Below, one piece after another: positions 44,325-54,130 of a DNA stretch of 64,000 bases (within the stretch, counting starts at the first letter, position 1; every line of letters begins with the position of its first letter). A program made the position numbers and the translations under genes. The notes under the pieces were generated by a model that was given only the letters and a program-made list of their open reading frames with translations, ran no database searches and was not told the origin of the DNA. This DNA comes from Odontesthes bonariensis. Taxonomy: Eukaryota > Chordata > Actinopteri > Atheriniformes > Atherinopsidae. The stretch covers positions 36,571,711 to 36,635,710 of the forward strand of contig NC_134507.1 of the NCBI RefSeq assembly GCF_027942865.1. The letters run 5' to 3'.

Positions 44325-44453
44325 GCTTACGGCCACACCGCCCTGAACACGCCCGATCTCGTCCGATCTCGTCCGATCTCGGAAGCCAAGCAGGGTCGGG
44401 CCTGGTTAGTACTTGGATGGGAGACCGCTTGGGAATACCAGGTGCTGTAAGCA
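44325..44453 (+). rRNA. 5S rRNA, copy 4, with 10-bp internal duplication
   Basis: Otherwise identical to copy 2, but CGATCTCGTC is present twice more in tandem before CGATCTCGG, making the gene 129 nt. The extra 10 nt would sit in the loop B/helix III region of the RNA and 5' of the main control boxes, so it may be transcribed but is unlikely to fold normally. Confidence 0.85.
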
Positions 44454-44680
44454 TTTTTCTCTCTTCTCTTCTCTCTGCATGTCTTTTGTTGAAACATCTG
44501 TTGATCACCCTGTGATCCATCTTGCTGATCCTGGATCTGCTAAGGTGTCCCAGGTCATGGTTGCCTTTGATCCTCATACATTTAACTTTGTCCTGACAAA
44601 GGAGCAGTTCCAAAAAGTCAAACAGGGACTGCCTTTGCATTTGACGCAGTCAAACTGCATGCGCCTGGAGAAGCCAAAAG

Positions 44681-44758
44681 GCTTACAGCACCTGGTATTC
44701 CCAGGCGGTCTCCCCATCCAAGTACTAACCAGGCCCAACTCTGCTTAGCTTCTGAGAT
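44681..44758 (-). pseudogene. Inverted 5S fragment, copy 4
   Basis: Same as the other units. Confidence 0.85.
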
Positions 44759-45062
44759 AAAACTCTGGCTTTTAGTCTGCGAAAAGAGAGTGAAAGTGAA
44801 CTCCACTTTGAGATGGCTCTGGGATTGGGCCGACTGGGAGAATTGCTTGAAAAAAAGCTCTACACCCAATGAGCGGTCAGAACAAAGCCTCAACACCCCT
44901 AGTCTTTTGCACAGAGTAAAAGACAAAGCAGCCATTGAATAGGGCCCGATTGTTCCTACCTGGTCGGCCGAGGAGCCAGCGTCTCAACCAAGCAAAGCTC
45001 ACCGTGGGGAAGGTGGCTATACCAACTAGCCTGATGCACTGCTCCCGCAGTTTCAAATACTC

Positions 45063-45181
45063 GTACTCTGGTTTCTCTTCATAACGTACAAGTCTTTCGC
45101 CTTTTACTAAAGACTTCCGTGGAGAGCAGCATTAATGAGTTGTTTCTATTTTTGGAAGGCTTTACCTTTGCGGGTGAAGCC
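45063..45181 (+). ncRNA. U5 snRNA, copy 5
   Basis: Full length, GAGCAGCATT variant. Confidence 0.92.
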
Positions 45182-45476
45182 CATTCTGTCGGTGCAAAGG
45201 AAATCTTCTTGCTGTGCCAAGTGATTTCTCGGAGTAGAGTCACCTTATTTGTTGAGACCGTGCCCATGTTCAAAGCTGGAGCGCTAAATTGTTGTTTGAA
45301 TGGTGCTCAGTGGAGCGGGCGGGAGTGCAAAGTTGTACCATCTGAAACGGCTGAAGAGTGCTCACTGCAGCGGGTGGGCGGAGGTGCAAAGTCACGCTTT
45401 GTAGGCAAAAAAAGAGCACCGCCACAAGTGCGCATTGTGCCAGGAAGGGCGCTCGGACGTGAAACAGTGGAGGGTT

Positions 45477-45663
45477 ATCGCTTCTCGGCCTTTTGGCTAA
45501 GATCAAGTGTAGTATCTGTTCTTATCAGTTTAATATCTGATACGTCCTCTATATGAGGACTACATATTAAATGGATTTTTAGGCACAGGGGTTGAAAAAG
45601 GGGCTTGCTCCGTTCACTCCACGCATCGACCCGGTACTGCAGTGCCGCCGGGAACGGTGCACT
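45477..45663 (+). ncRNA. U2 snRNA, copy 5
   Basis: Full length, same class as copy 3, including the trailing ATACAACTATAA spacer. Confidence 0.92.
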
Positions 45664-46031
45664 CTTCCCAACTCTTGTGAAATAACAAAACCAGCGGTAC
45701 ATGGTGGTAGTTTCAGGGAGCCGTTGTATTCTGACTTCTAAAATACAACTATAATCTTTAGAAAAGACGCAGTTTATGAGCACGTCGTGGGATTGAGCTT
45801 CCCTGGTTTCTCTGTATGACCATGAACACCAAACTACACACAGAGAACAGAGGAGCTTGACAGACACACACTAAGTTATCTGAGAGTCCCATTTTCAGCT
45901 GCAGAGAAAAAACACATCAGGGAAGTCGACGTGCAGGCTCAACATCAGCCTCTCAAGCCAACTCTCTGGTAAAATAGGGGAAACGTATGGTTCCAGCACC
46001 TATGTAACACATATTTGTCACGAGGACTGTG

Positions 46032-46150
46032 GCTTACGGCCACACTGCCCTGAACACGCCCGATCTCGTCCGATCTCGGAAGCCAAGCAGGGTCGGGCCT
46101 GGTTAGTACTTGGATGGGAGACCGCTTGGGAATACCAGGTGCTGTAAGCA
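46032..46150 (+). rRNA. 5S rRNA, copy 5
   Basis: 119 nt with the CACACTGCC variant of copy 3. Confidence 0.92.
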
Positions 46151-46377
46151 TTTTTCTCTCTTCTCTTCTCTCTGCATGTCTTTTGTTGAAACATCTGTTG
46201 ATCACCCTGTGATCCATCTTGCTGATCCTGGATCTGCTAAGGTGTCCCAGGTCATGGTTGCCTTTGATCCTCATACATTTAACTTTGTCCTGACAAAGGA
46301 GCAGTTCCAAAAAGTCAAACAGGGACTGCCTTTGCATTTGACGCAGTCAAACTGCATGCGCCTGGAGAAGCCAAAAG

Positions 46378-46455
46378 GCTTACAGCACCTGGTATTCCCA
46401 GGCGGTCTCCCCATCCAAGTACTAACCAGGCCCAACTCTGCTTAGCTTCTGAGAT
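46378..46455 (-). pseudogene. Inverted 5S fragment, copy 5
   Basis: Same as the other units. Confidence 0.85.
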
Positions 46456-46759
46456 AAAACTCTGGCTTTTAGTCTGCGAAAAGAGAGTGAAAGTGAACTC
46501 CACTTTGAGATGGCTCTGGGATTGGGCCGACTGGGAGAATTGCTTGAAAAAAAGCTCTACACCCAATGAGCGGTCAGAACAAAGCCTCAACACCCCTAGT
46601 CTTTTGCACAGAGTAAAAGACAAAGCAGCCATTGAATAGGGCCCGATTGTTCCTACCTGGTCGGCCGAGGAGCCAGCGTCTCAACCAAGCAAAGCTCACC
46701 GTGGGGAAGGTGGCTATACCAACTAGCCTGATGCACTGCTCCCGCAGTTTCAAATACTC

Positions 46760-46878
46760 GTACTCTGGTTTCTCTTCATAACGTACAAGTCTTTCGCCTT
46801 TTACTAAAGACTTCCGTGGAGAGCAACATTAATGAGTTGTTTCTATTTTTGGAAGGCTTTACCTTTGCGGGTGAAGCC
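46760..46878 (+). ncRNA. U5 snRNA, copy 6
   Basis: Full length, GAGCAACATT variant as in copies 2 and 4. Confidence 0.92.
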
Positions 46879-47173
46879 CATTCTGTCGGTGCAAAGGAAA
46901 TCTTCTTGCTGTGCCAAGTGATTTCTCGGAGTAGAGTCACCTTATTTGTTGAGACCGTGCCCATGTTCAAAGCTGGAGCGCTAAATTGTTGTTTGAATGG
47001 TGCTCAGTGGAGCGGGCGGGAGTGCAAAGTTGTACCATCTGAAACGGCTGAAGAGTGCTCACTGCAGCGGGTGGGCGGAGGTGCAAAGTCACGCTTTGTA
47101 GGCAAAAAAAGAGCACCGCCACAAGTGCGCATTGTGCCAGGAAGGGCGCTCGGACGTGAAACAGTGGAGGGTT

Positions 47174-47360
47174 ATCGCTTCTCGGCCTTTTGGCTAAGAT
47201 CAAGTGTAGTATCTGTTCTTATCAGTTTAATATCTGATACGTCCTCTATATGAGGACTACATATTAAATGGATTTTTAGGCACAGGGGTTGAAAAAGGGG
47301 CTTGCTCCGTTCACGCCACGCATCGACCCGGTACTGCAGTGCCGCCGGGAACGGTGCACT
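47174..47360 (+). ncRNA. U2 snRNA, copy 6
   Basis: Full length, shares CACGCCACGC and the TAGGACTATAA spacer with copy 4. It is the last U2 before the array ends. Confidence 0.92.
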
Positions 47361-47686
47361 CTTCCCAACTCTTGTGAAATAACAAAACCAGCGGTACATG
47401 GTGGTAGTTTCAGGGAGCCGTTGTATTCTGACTTCTAAAATAGGACTATAATCTTTAGAAAAGACGCAGTTTATGAGCATGTCGTGGGACTGAGCTTCCC
47501 TGGTTTCCCTGTATGACCATGAACACCAAACTACACACAGAGAACAGAGGAGCTTGACAGACACACACTAAGTTATCTGAGAGTCCCATTTTCAGCTGCA
47601 GAGAACAATCACATCAGGGAAGTCGACGTGCAGGCTCAACATCAGCCTCTCAAGCCAACTCTCTGGTAAAATAGTGGAAACGTATG

Positions 47687-47706
47687 GGAATATCAGGTGC
47701 TGTAGG
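47687..47706 (+). pseudogene. 5S rRNA stub at the array's right edge
   Basis: Only about 20 bp of the 5S 3' end remain (GGGAATATCAGGTGCTGTAG), joined to the upstream spacer at CGTATGG. The preceding ~100 nt of 5S are deleted. Spacer follows to about 47,760, then unrelated DNA. Confidence 0.8.
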
Positions 47707-48028
47707 TGAGTATTTTTCTCTTCTCTTCTCTCTGCATGTCTTTTGTTGAAACATCTGTTGTGACACAGATTTCTGAATAATATGCATCCTATTCTAATAC
47801 AAAGCTTTTATACTAGTCTCATGCCATTACTACATGGAACAATTTTCTATTACCGGTAATATCCCATAGTTATACAGATTTATAACTACAGTAATGCAAT
47901 CGTGTCAGCCTCTGTGCTTTTTTCCCCTCTATAACTTGTAAACTAAACAACTGGTTATACTATACAGGATGGCTGTGTGTGTGTGTGTTAGTGTGTGTGT
48001 GTCTGTCTGTGTGTGTTTACAGAAGCAA

Positions 48029-50045
48029 ATGGATCCTCTGATGCCTGTGCTGTCCATCCTGGACACAAGCTTCCCTAAGGACAGGCAGCAGTGTGTGCTT
48101 GGGATGACGAAGGAGGCCAAGGACTTCCTTAAGGCACATGCACGGGACCGTGAGACAGTGGACAGTAGGCTGAGAGACTCAGACAAGGCTTACAAAGAAG
48201 GTGAGAAGAGTGCATGCACAACCCTGTGCTTACAACTGCACTACTGTCTAGGCATGATTACTTTAATTTTGTTCCCCCTTATTTATCTGTCTACAGCTTT
48301 GAGGAAATGCCAGATCGTCACACCCTCTCCAACTGAGGCGCAAGTCCTGGGGCAGCTGGTGATGACCTTTGGCCAGTACACCAGCAAGAGCTTCAAGTGG
48401 CTGGTCGAGAATGATGTCGGCTACTGCAAATAGTAAGTGTGGTACACTAAACGTGATCGCCATGTGAATAGTGTTATAACTTAATAGTACTGTATCACTA
48501 TGTTACATTACTATGCCATTTCAGCATCGTCGACCGCCACATGAAGGAGATGAGGCACCCTGAGAAGAGGAAGACCATCAACGACGAGTGGCTGAAGGAG
48601 CAGCTGGTCAAGTACGCGCACCTCTTCACCACCGTCTCGTGCCACCTGGAGGTGAATGTGGACCGGGCCATCTATGGACAGGGGAGGTTCAAGTCGTTCA
48701 CCTACCTGGAGATGTGGCAGTGGTACAGCCTGCACAAGAGGCTCCTGGCGGATCCTCAGGCTGGCAGCGACGCTGAGAGGAAGAGGGCGCAGGAGGCCTA
48801 CACGTCGGTGACGCAGTGGCTCATCATGAAGGAGGATGACATCAATTCAAAGGCCCTGAAGAGGTTCAGAAAGTACATTCTGGACAAGGAGGTATGTGTG
48901 CAGGTGAACATGTGTATAAAGGAATAACATAACAAATGTATTGAGCACAACTGAAATGTAATATTCCTCCTAATACCTCAGCAGGGTGTAGCCACTCCTT
49001 CCACCGCGTCTGCTTCCTCCAGCAAGCCCCCAGCAGCATCTGCAGCAGCAGCAGCAGCACCACCCACCACCAGCAAGGCCCCTCCATCACCTCCTCCTCC
49101 TGCACCTCCCTCCATCACCAGCAAGGCCCCAGCAGCATCTGCAGCAGCAGCAGCAGCAGCACCCACTGCCACCATCAGCAAGGCCCCTCAATCACCTCCT
49201 CCTCCTGCACCTCCCTCCATCACCAGCAAGAATCGTCCATCAGCCACACCTACCTCCACCACAAAGCCCCCTTCAGCACCAGCAGCAGCAGCAGCATCCC
49301 CCACCACCACTGCGAAGCCGAAGAAGAAGGCCTCCTCCAAGTCGGCTGCCCCAACACCATCGCCTGCCACCCCAGCACCCGTGCAGCTGTGCCTACCTCT
49401 TCACCGGTACCCTCCTTCTTTGCGCCCCGTCCATCAGCCACCACTCCCAGCTCAGCAGACCCCAGCTGGGAAGACGACGCTCTGCTTGTGGAGGCTCTGT
49501 CCACCTACGAAACACAAGGTACATATTCATTTAACACAAGTTGTATTAGTTTACTGGCTAATAGCACACAGATCGTGCATGTCACATCCAGTGGGCTGCT
49601 GTAATGAAAAGCCTCATTCGACAGTGTGTATATACTATATTCAATCCTGTTTGAAGGATGGCACAAATCCTGGGAGGCTGAGGACAGCGGGCTGCCCGAG
49701 CAAGACATTAAGTGGCTGAAGGAGGATGAGGAGAGGGGGCTCTTTCTGAAGCCGCGGCCCTTCTCTGACATGTACGGCAGGAAGAGGTGGAGGAAGGTCC
49801 TGAAGAGTGAAAAGATGTGGTTCCACCCTCCCGAGATGCCCGGTGTGGTGGATGGCAGCACGGTCCCCGTGGCAGACAGTTTCTTCCGACACCGCGTCTT
49901 CTTCTGGAGGCCAGTTGGTGTGTGGCGCTACAGCGTCCGCTGCACCGAGCCCGGCTGCCCTGCCAAGGACAACCCGAAGGCTTTCCTGTACCGCTGTGGC
50001 TACGGCAACACGGTGAGGCCCATCTGTGACATCAACGGCTGGTAA
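48029..50045 (+). CDS. DUF6729-like protein, five exons, one apparent frame break
   Basis: Exons: 48023-48200 (ATG 48029, donor GTGAGA), 48297-48432 (donor GTAAGT), 48525-48891 (donor GTATGT), 48985-49518 (donor GTACAT) and 49657-50045 (TAA). The joints of exons 1-4 are in phase. The product would be about 530 residues. It has an N-terminal helical part (residues 1-57), a conserved block with FGQYTSKSFKWLVENDVGYC and IVDRHMKEMRHP, a long Ala/Pro/Ser/Lys linker in exon 4, and in exon 5 FFWRPVGVWRYSVRCTEPGC then FLYRCGY, the start of a DUF6729-type Cys-rich domain. Exon 4 must change frame near 49,375-49,395 to reach its donor, so there is an indel, an unseen mini-intron or decay. The domain stops early (DINGW). 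AATAAA lies at 50634. Function unknown. The 5' side abuts the snRNA array, so a leading exon may be missing. Confidence 0.55.
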
Positions 50046-51419
50046 ATGACTGATACTGAGGCCCAGTGACTGATCTTGACTTGTCTGAACTTTTTTTTTC
50101 TCTTATCTTTGATGTCACTTTATGTTGTTGTTTGTGTATATAGTTTCCTGATTGCACTCCTACATGCACATGTATACAGTTCTCATTTTTATTGTTCACT
50201 TACACTTGATTTCTTGTTTGTTCCCATATCTGCTGTGGCACATACTCCACATGGCTCTTCTGTCTGCCGACTGCTCCTGGTCAGTCAGTCTGTCTGTCTC
50301 TCTCTCTCTCACACACACACACACTTAATTTCAAATATCTTTTCATGACAAATGTGCACTATACATGTCTTCACTTTGTTTACCAAATGAGCATGCAACT
50401 TGTTTGTTCCCATATCTGCTGTTGCACATGGCTCTCTCTCCTGTCTGCCCACTGCTCCTGGTCAGTCAGTCTGTCTCTGTCTCACACACACACACTCTCC
50501 CTCCACCTCCACCTCACCCCCCCCCCCCTTCTCGCTCTCTCTCCCCCTCACACACTTAATTTCAAATGTCTTGTCATGAAAAATGTGCACTATACATGTC
50601 TTAACTTTGTTTACTAAATGAGAATGCACTTGAATAAATGCACTTCAGCCCTTAAAGTGCCTTGAATTGCAGTAGCAGTGTGTTGTGTCATTTCTTATTC
50701 CAAGTCAACACTTTCAATGTTCTCCTTCAATCTATTCATTATAATGTAACCTACCAGTAATTATAATCATTCATGATATACCATCATCTGTAATAATAAA
50801 CACATGAACAGCATACAACTGTGAAGAAATAAAAAAGTTTATTGACTTAATAGACAATGTTGCAGAGGTAACAGTGTGTCATTTCCCCCATAATCAATGT
50901 CTCCATCACCATGTAGGCCTCAAACCAGCGGGTCGACCAATGGGAAGACAAAAATAAGAGCTTTAGAGGTTTTGTTTACATTCACATCCACATGTTTCTA
51001 AAAATAGCCACACCAATTAGTCTCATGTCTTTCTTTAACCACCTTTTTCTTTTTTTCATACAATACCAAGTACCAGCTGGTGGGTGAAAATTAATAAATC
51101 ACTCAAATGAAGTGATCAATAGACAGCAATGCAAGCATTAAAACACGATTCAATGTCCAACACTCCCAATTAGACAAAACACTTGTATAAAACGATCATT
51201 TAAGTCGTATTTTGTACATTTCCCTAGATTCACCCTGAAACAAAACTTCACCACATGGCCTGGCAGCTTTTGACAGCTAATTGACCAATAGTACAGCATG
51301 CCCATGATTTCCCATCCCTCCCTCTCCATGGATTTGATTGACAAATCTTTTACCCAATAATATGCCTTATTTGTCTTACAGTCTACATCCGATTTTGCAC
51401 TTTGTACGCGCTGAGGGCC
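50046..51419. other. 3' UTR and unrecognised sequence
   Basis: To about 50,660 this is the likely 3' UTR of the DUF6729-like gene, with AATAAA at 50634-50639. Beyond it no gene is visible. A minus-strand AATAAA near 50,841 could mark the end of an unseen minus-strand transcript. Confidence 0.35.
50216..50625 (+). repeat. Tandem ~190-bp duplication in the 3' UTR
   Basis: The block from TTGTTTGTTCCCATATCTGC to CTTTGTTTACCAAATGAG occurs twice in a row (about 50,216-50,392 and 50,400-50,625), each with its own CT/CA microsatellite. The second copy is longer because its microsatellite expanded and gained a C run. Confidence 0.8.
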
Positions 51420-51515
51420 ATTCGCAAGAATCAGCACAGCCGGTGTGCAATGGCTGAGCCTCATCCTGGGTGAACCACCTTCTTGATCATGGTATCTCCA
51501 CTGCCAGGTAAGTAT
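51420..51515 (-). pseudogene. U1 snRNA, 5' half only
   Basis: On the minus strand it begins ATACTTACCTGGCAGTGGAG with the intact 5' splice-site pairing segment, and has GATCAAGAAGG (stem I) and CCATTGCACACCGG (stem II, U1A site ATTGCAC). Similarity ends near nt 95. Stem III, the Sm site and stem IV are missing, so it cannot form an snRNP. About 320 bp of its promoter flank is duplicated with the complete copy. Confidence 0.85.
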
Positions 51516-52063
51516 GAGTTAGAACTGTCAGAGGCTGACACCTCTTTTCCAGGTGCCTCACTCGGCCGGACGGTGCAGCAAATTCAACTGTCTGCAGTGC
51601 CATGCCAGCAGCTAACCTGAATCTGAAAAGCTTGCAGATTAAAACACTCCGGCTTTTCTTCATCTTCCTGATCAGTTCTTGTTTCAACAACCAAGGAACT
51701 TGGAGCACAAATTGATTTAGTTTTTCCACTCTCCCCATCTCTAGAGCCACACCCACCCACACTGGGAAAATTCTTAGTTGAGGCAAACCCTCACGGCTTA
51801 ATATCTCCAGTGCAGAAATGCTGCCGTATTCTCATCTCGTTGTTGCCATCACTAAGGCAACGCCCACCTCCCTGGGGTGACTGCACTGTATGACCTCACC
51901 TGACAACTGCGCAGCTGCATATCAGCTGTGCAGACCTGCCGCAGCATTCAGCAAACCTTGCAAAACATGGGTTTTAAAGATGGAAAGGTGTCCTTAAAGC
52001 AGCAACGCCAGGACAAAAACCAAGGTAGAGTTGCCCAGGGATATTCACGTTATACAGTCAAAT
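51516..52063. repeat. Duplicated U1 promoter flank
   Basis: 51516-51832 matches 52228-52543 with few differences (for example AAAGCTTGCAGATTAAAACA in both). It contains the PSE-like element of the U1 half-copy. From 51,833 to 52,063 nothing is named apart from the 3' flank of the complete U1. Confidence 0.8.
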
Positions 52064-52227
52064 CAGGGGAGAGCGCGAACGCAGTCCCCAACTACCAGAA
52101 ATTATGCAGTCGAGATTCCCACATTTGGGGAATTCGGAAGGGTCAGTACAGCCGGTGTGCAATGGCTGAGCCTCGTCCTGGGTGAACCACCTTCTTGATC
52201 ATTGTATCTCCCCTGCCAGGTAAGTAT
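52064..52227 (-). ncRNA. U1 snRNA, full length
   Basis: 164 nt on the minus strand, the usual U1 length. It has the 5' end ATACTTACCTGG (pairs with 5' splice sites), stem I GATCAAGAAGG, stem II loop ATTGCAC (U1A site), and stem III ATTCCC-CAAATGT-GGGAAT, in which both sides changed together relative to human. The Sm site is AATTTCTGG and stem IV is GGGGACTGCGTTCGCGCTCTCCCC-like with intact pairing. One change next to the 70K-binding region (ATACAATG for ATACCATG) may be a variant. A PSE-like element sits 44-61 bp upstream. It recognises 5' splice sites in the spliceosome. Confidence 0.9.
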
Positions 52228-52270
52228 GAGTTGAAAGTGTTAGAGGCTGACTCCTCTTTTCCAGGTGCCT

Positions 52271-52288
52271 CACTCGGCCGGACGGTGC
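52271..52288 (-). promoter_or_regulatory. PSE-like element of U1
   Basis: On the minus strand GCACCGTCCGGCCGAGTG, at -44 to -61 of U1, fits the snRNA PSE pattern (CACCGT ... AGTG). The same element lies upstream of the U1 half-copy. A CACCC-rich patch (near 52,460) further upstream may be part of a distal element. Confidence 0.6.
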
Positions 52289-52617
52289 AGCAAATTCAAC
52301 TGTCTGCTGTGCCATGCCAGCAGCTAACCTGAATCTGAAAAGCTTGCAGATTAAAACACTCCGGCTTTTCTTCATCTTTCTGATCAGTTCTTGTTTCAAC
52401 AACCAAGGAACTTGGAGCACAAATTGATTTAGTTTTTCCACTCTCCCCGTCTCTAGAGCCACACCCACCCACACTGGGAAAATTCTTAGTTGAGGCAAAC
52501 CCTCACGGCTTAATATCTCCAGTGCAGACATGCTGCCGTATTCAGCAAAACTTGCTAAACATCCACTTCATTGTTCACATGTGCTCTTTTTTTTCATCTT
52601 TTTGCTGCCATCTCTAA

Positions 52618-53019
52618 TAGTGATGTGTCGGTCACGAACGATCCGGCTCTAAGAGCCGGCTCTTTGAAGTGAACGACAGGAACCGGCTCCATAATGGGAG
52701 CCATTTTGGGATCCTATTTGGGAGACGTTTTTTTTTCTTTCAGTATCTCGCTGTCTCTCTGCCTCCCTGTCAGTGCCACAGAGCCGACAGTTTTTTTCCC
52801 ACGTCATTTTTTTTGTCCTTCGGACCGGTGCCTCGCTGTCTCTCCCATCTCCCTCCCCCTCACTCTCACTCTCCCTCTCCTTGCGCGTTTTTCTCTGCTT
52901 CTGCCAGTGCTAGACGGGGATATATGGGGAGCCGTTGTGGAGCCGAAAGAGACGGCTCTCCACAGTAAGTCGAGCCATTAGAGCCGCATCTGGAAAAAGA
53001 CCCGAAAATCCCATCACTA
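52618..53019. mobile_element. hAT-type MITE with 8-bp target duplication
   Basis: Ends TAGTGATG and CATCACTA are inverted. ATCTCTAA flanks both sides (52610-52617 and 53020-53027). The interior is full of GGCTCTAAGAGCCGGCTC-like inverted motifs. It lies at the boundary between the U1 duplication and the LINE. Confidence 0.85.
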
Positions 53020-53027
53020 ATCTCTAA

Positions 53028-53685
53028 GATCCCAGAGCAGGTGCCTCACCGACTCGGGCGCGCCACAACCAGGTCGCGGGCAGGTTGAGATCGCTGACAT
53101 GCCCCGGGAGTGCATAACGGACCTGACTGGCAGGATCTCATGAGCCACCATCCATGACAGGTCCCGGAGTTTGTTTGGAAGAGCGGAATGGTTGACGTTG
53201 CACCAAACTGTTTAGTGCTCGCCAAACGCGAGCCCACGCACTGGACTCACTGGTTCCCGCTCCTGCACAACAGAGATCAGAGAGCGGTGGTTTGTTAAAA
53301 CATGCAACTCCTCTGCCTCCAAGTTAAAATGCTTTTAGAACGTCTGGATAAAAGCATAGGATGGTGGCAGGCTAAAAGACACAGGCACTTTTAGGTCGGT
53401 GGGTAAAATCTTCAGTCTTCTGAGGTAAGAACCCATCCAGAATCGTGTCATTGCTTTAGTTTTGGGGTTTCCGGATGGGTCTGTGGCCTGTAGGATGTGC
53501 AGTGTAGTGTATCTGCTTCCTAAAAACAAATAAAAATCAGGCACTCCTTTTCCTCCCTTCTCTTTTTGTTTCTTCATTACATCTCTCCTCAGTCTTTCCC
53601 ACTTGGAGCCCCACAGAAAATAAAAAATGGCTCGGTCCAGGTCTAAAAGCACTTTCCTAGGTGGGATTAAAACAGAACTGATTAG
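53028..53685 (-). mobile_element. Tx1-type LINE, 3' portion (continues from 60,737)
   Basis: The minus strand reads FYFLWGSKWERLRRDVMKKQ, GGKGVPDFYLFLGSRYT and MTRFWMGSYLRRLKILPTDL, then in other frames LRDLSWMVAHEILPVRSVMH and CPRPGCGAPESVRHLLWD. This is the C-terminal region of Tx1-type ORF2 including its late Cys-His motif. Frame changes and at least one stop are present. It is the downstream half of the LINE broken by the LTR element. Confidence 0.85.
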
Positions 53686-54130
53686 TGTCACAGCCCCTGG
53701 GGCTTGTGCTGGGCATGTCTCTCTCCTCCCTCTTTCTTTGTCTCCTCCCTGAGACCAGGAAGCTGATTGGAGTGTGCAGCAGTGATTCCGGCAGCTCGTA
53801 CACCTGGTCGTCTGTGGGAGTGGTTTTAAGCCGCCTTATTTTGTTAATTCTTCCCTTTTGGTTCCTGGCTGGGTTTGTGAGAACAGCATTGTGTTTTGGG
53901 TTTGTTTGGTTTATCCTTTTGTTATGTTTCGCACCATACAACACCTTTGCCGTACATTTATGCTCCATAACACCACTACACTACTGATGACTGATTGCCA
54001 CATCCCATTGTTTTACTTTTGTTGAATTCGTAGCTTAAGTTCGAATTGTTTAAATAAATTTGATTTCCTTATAACTTACTAACCGCGTGCTTCCTCCTTT
54101 TTGATAAGGCTTTTGAGCCAGGTCGTGTCA
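53686..54130 (+). repeat. Left LTR of the Gmr1-like fossil
   Basis: 445 bp, TGTCACAGCC ... GTCGTGTCA. It contains AATAAA-like sequence near 54,054. The primer-binding site follows at 54134 (TGGGGGCTCGTCC), complementary to the 3' end of tRNA-Pro. Confidence 0.9.

Larger units (their letters stand above)
37946..47760 (+). repeat. U5-U2-5S tandem array, 1,697-bp unit
   Basis: Unit order on the + strand: U5 snRNA, 295 bp, U2 snRNA, 368 bp, 5S rRNA, 228 bp, inverted 5S fragment, 304 bp, next U5. U2 starts at 38679, 40376, 42073, 43770, 45477 and 47174, giving spacings of 1,697 bp and once 1,707 bp (a 10-bp duplication inside one 5S). Units are almost identical, which indicates ongoing homogenisation. 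The left edge is a U2 promoter plus 52 nt of U2 joined to the first U5 promoter. The right edge is a 5S stub plus 60 bp of spacer. The many long frames inside are by-products of RNA-gene repetition. Confidence 0.95.

Noticed and set aside
38677-47564. Repeated 64-168 residue frames on both strands through the array, identical from unit to unit
   Set aside because: They overlap U5, U2, 5S and spacer DNA. They repeat only because the unit repeats, and none has a family resemblance or splice context.
37946-47760. CRISPR-like or simple satellite array
   Set aside because: The unit is 1.7 kb and contains recognisable RNA genes in a eukaryotic context.
51150-51464. A 104-residue minus-strand frame downstream of the U1 half-copy
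   Set aside because: Its start lies inside U1 sequence and the rest has no recognisable domain or splice support.
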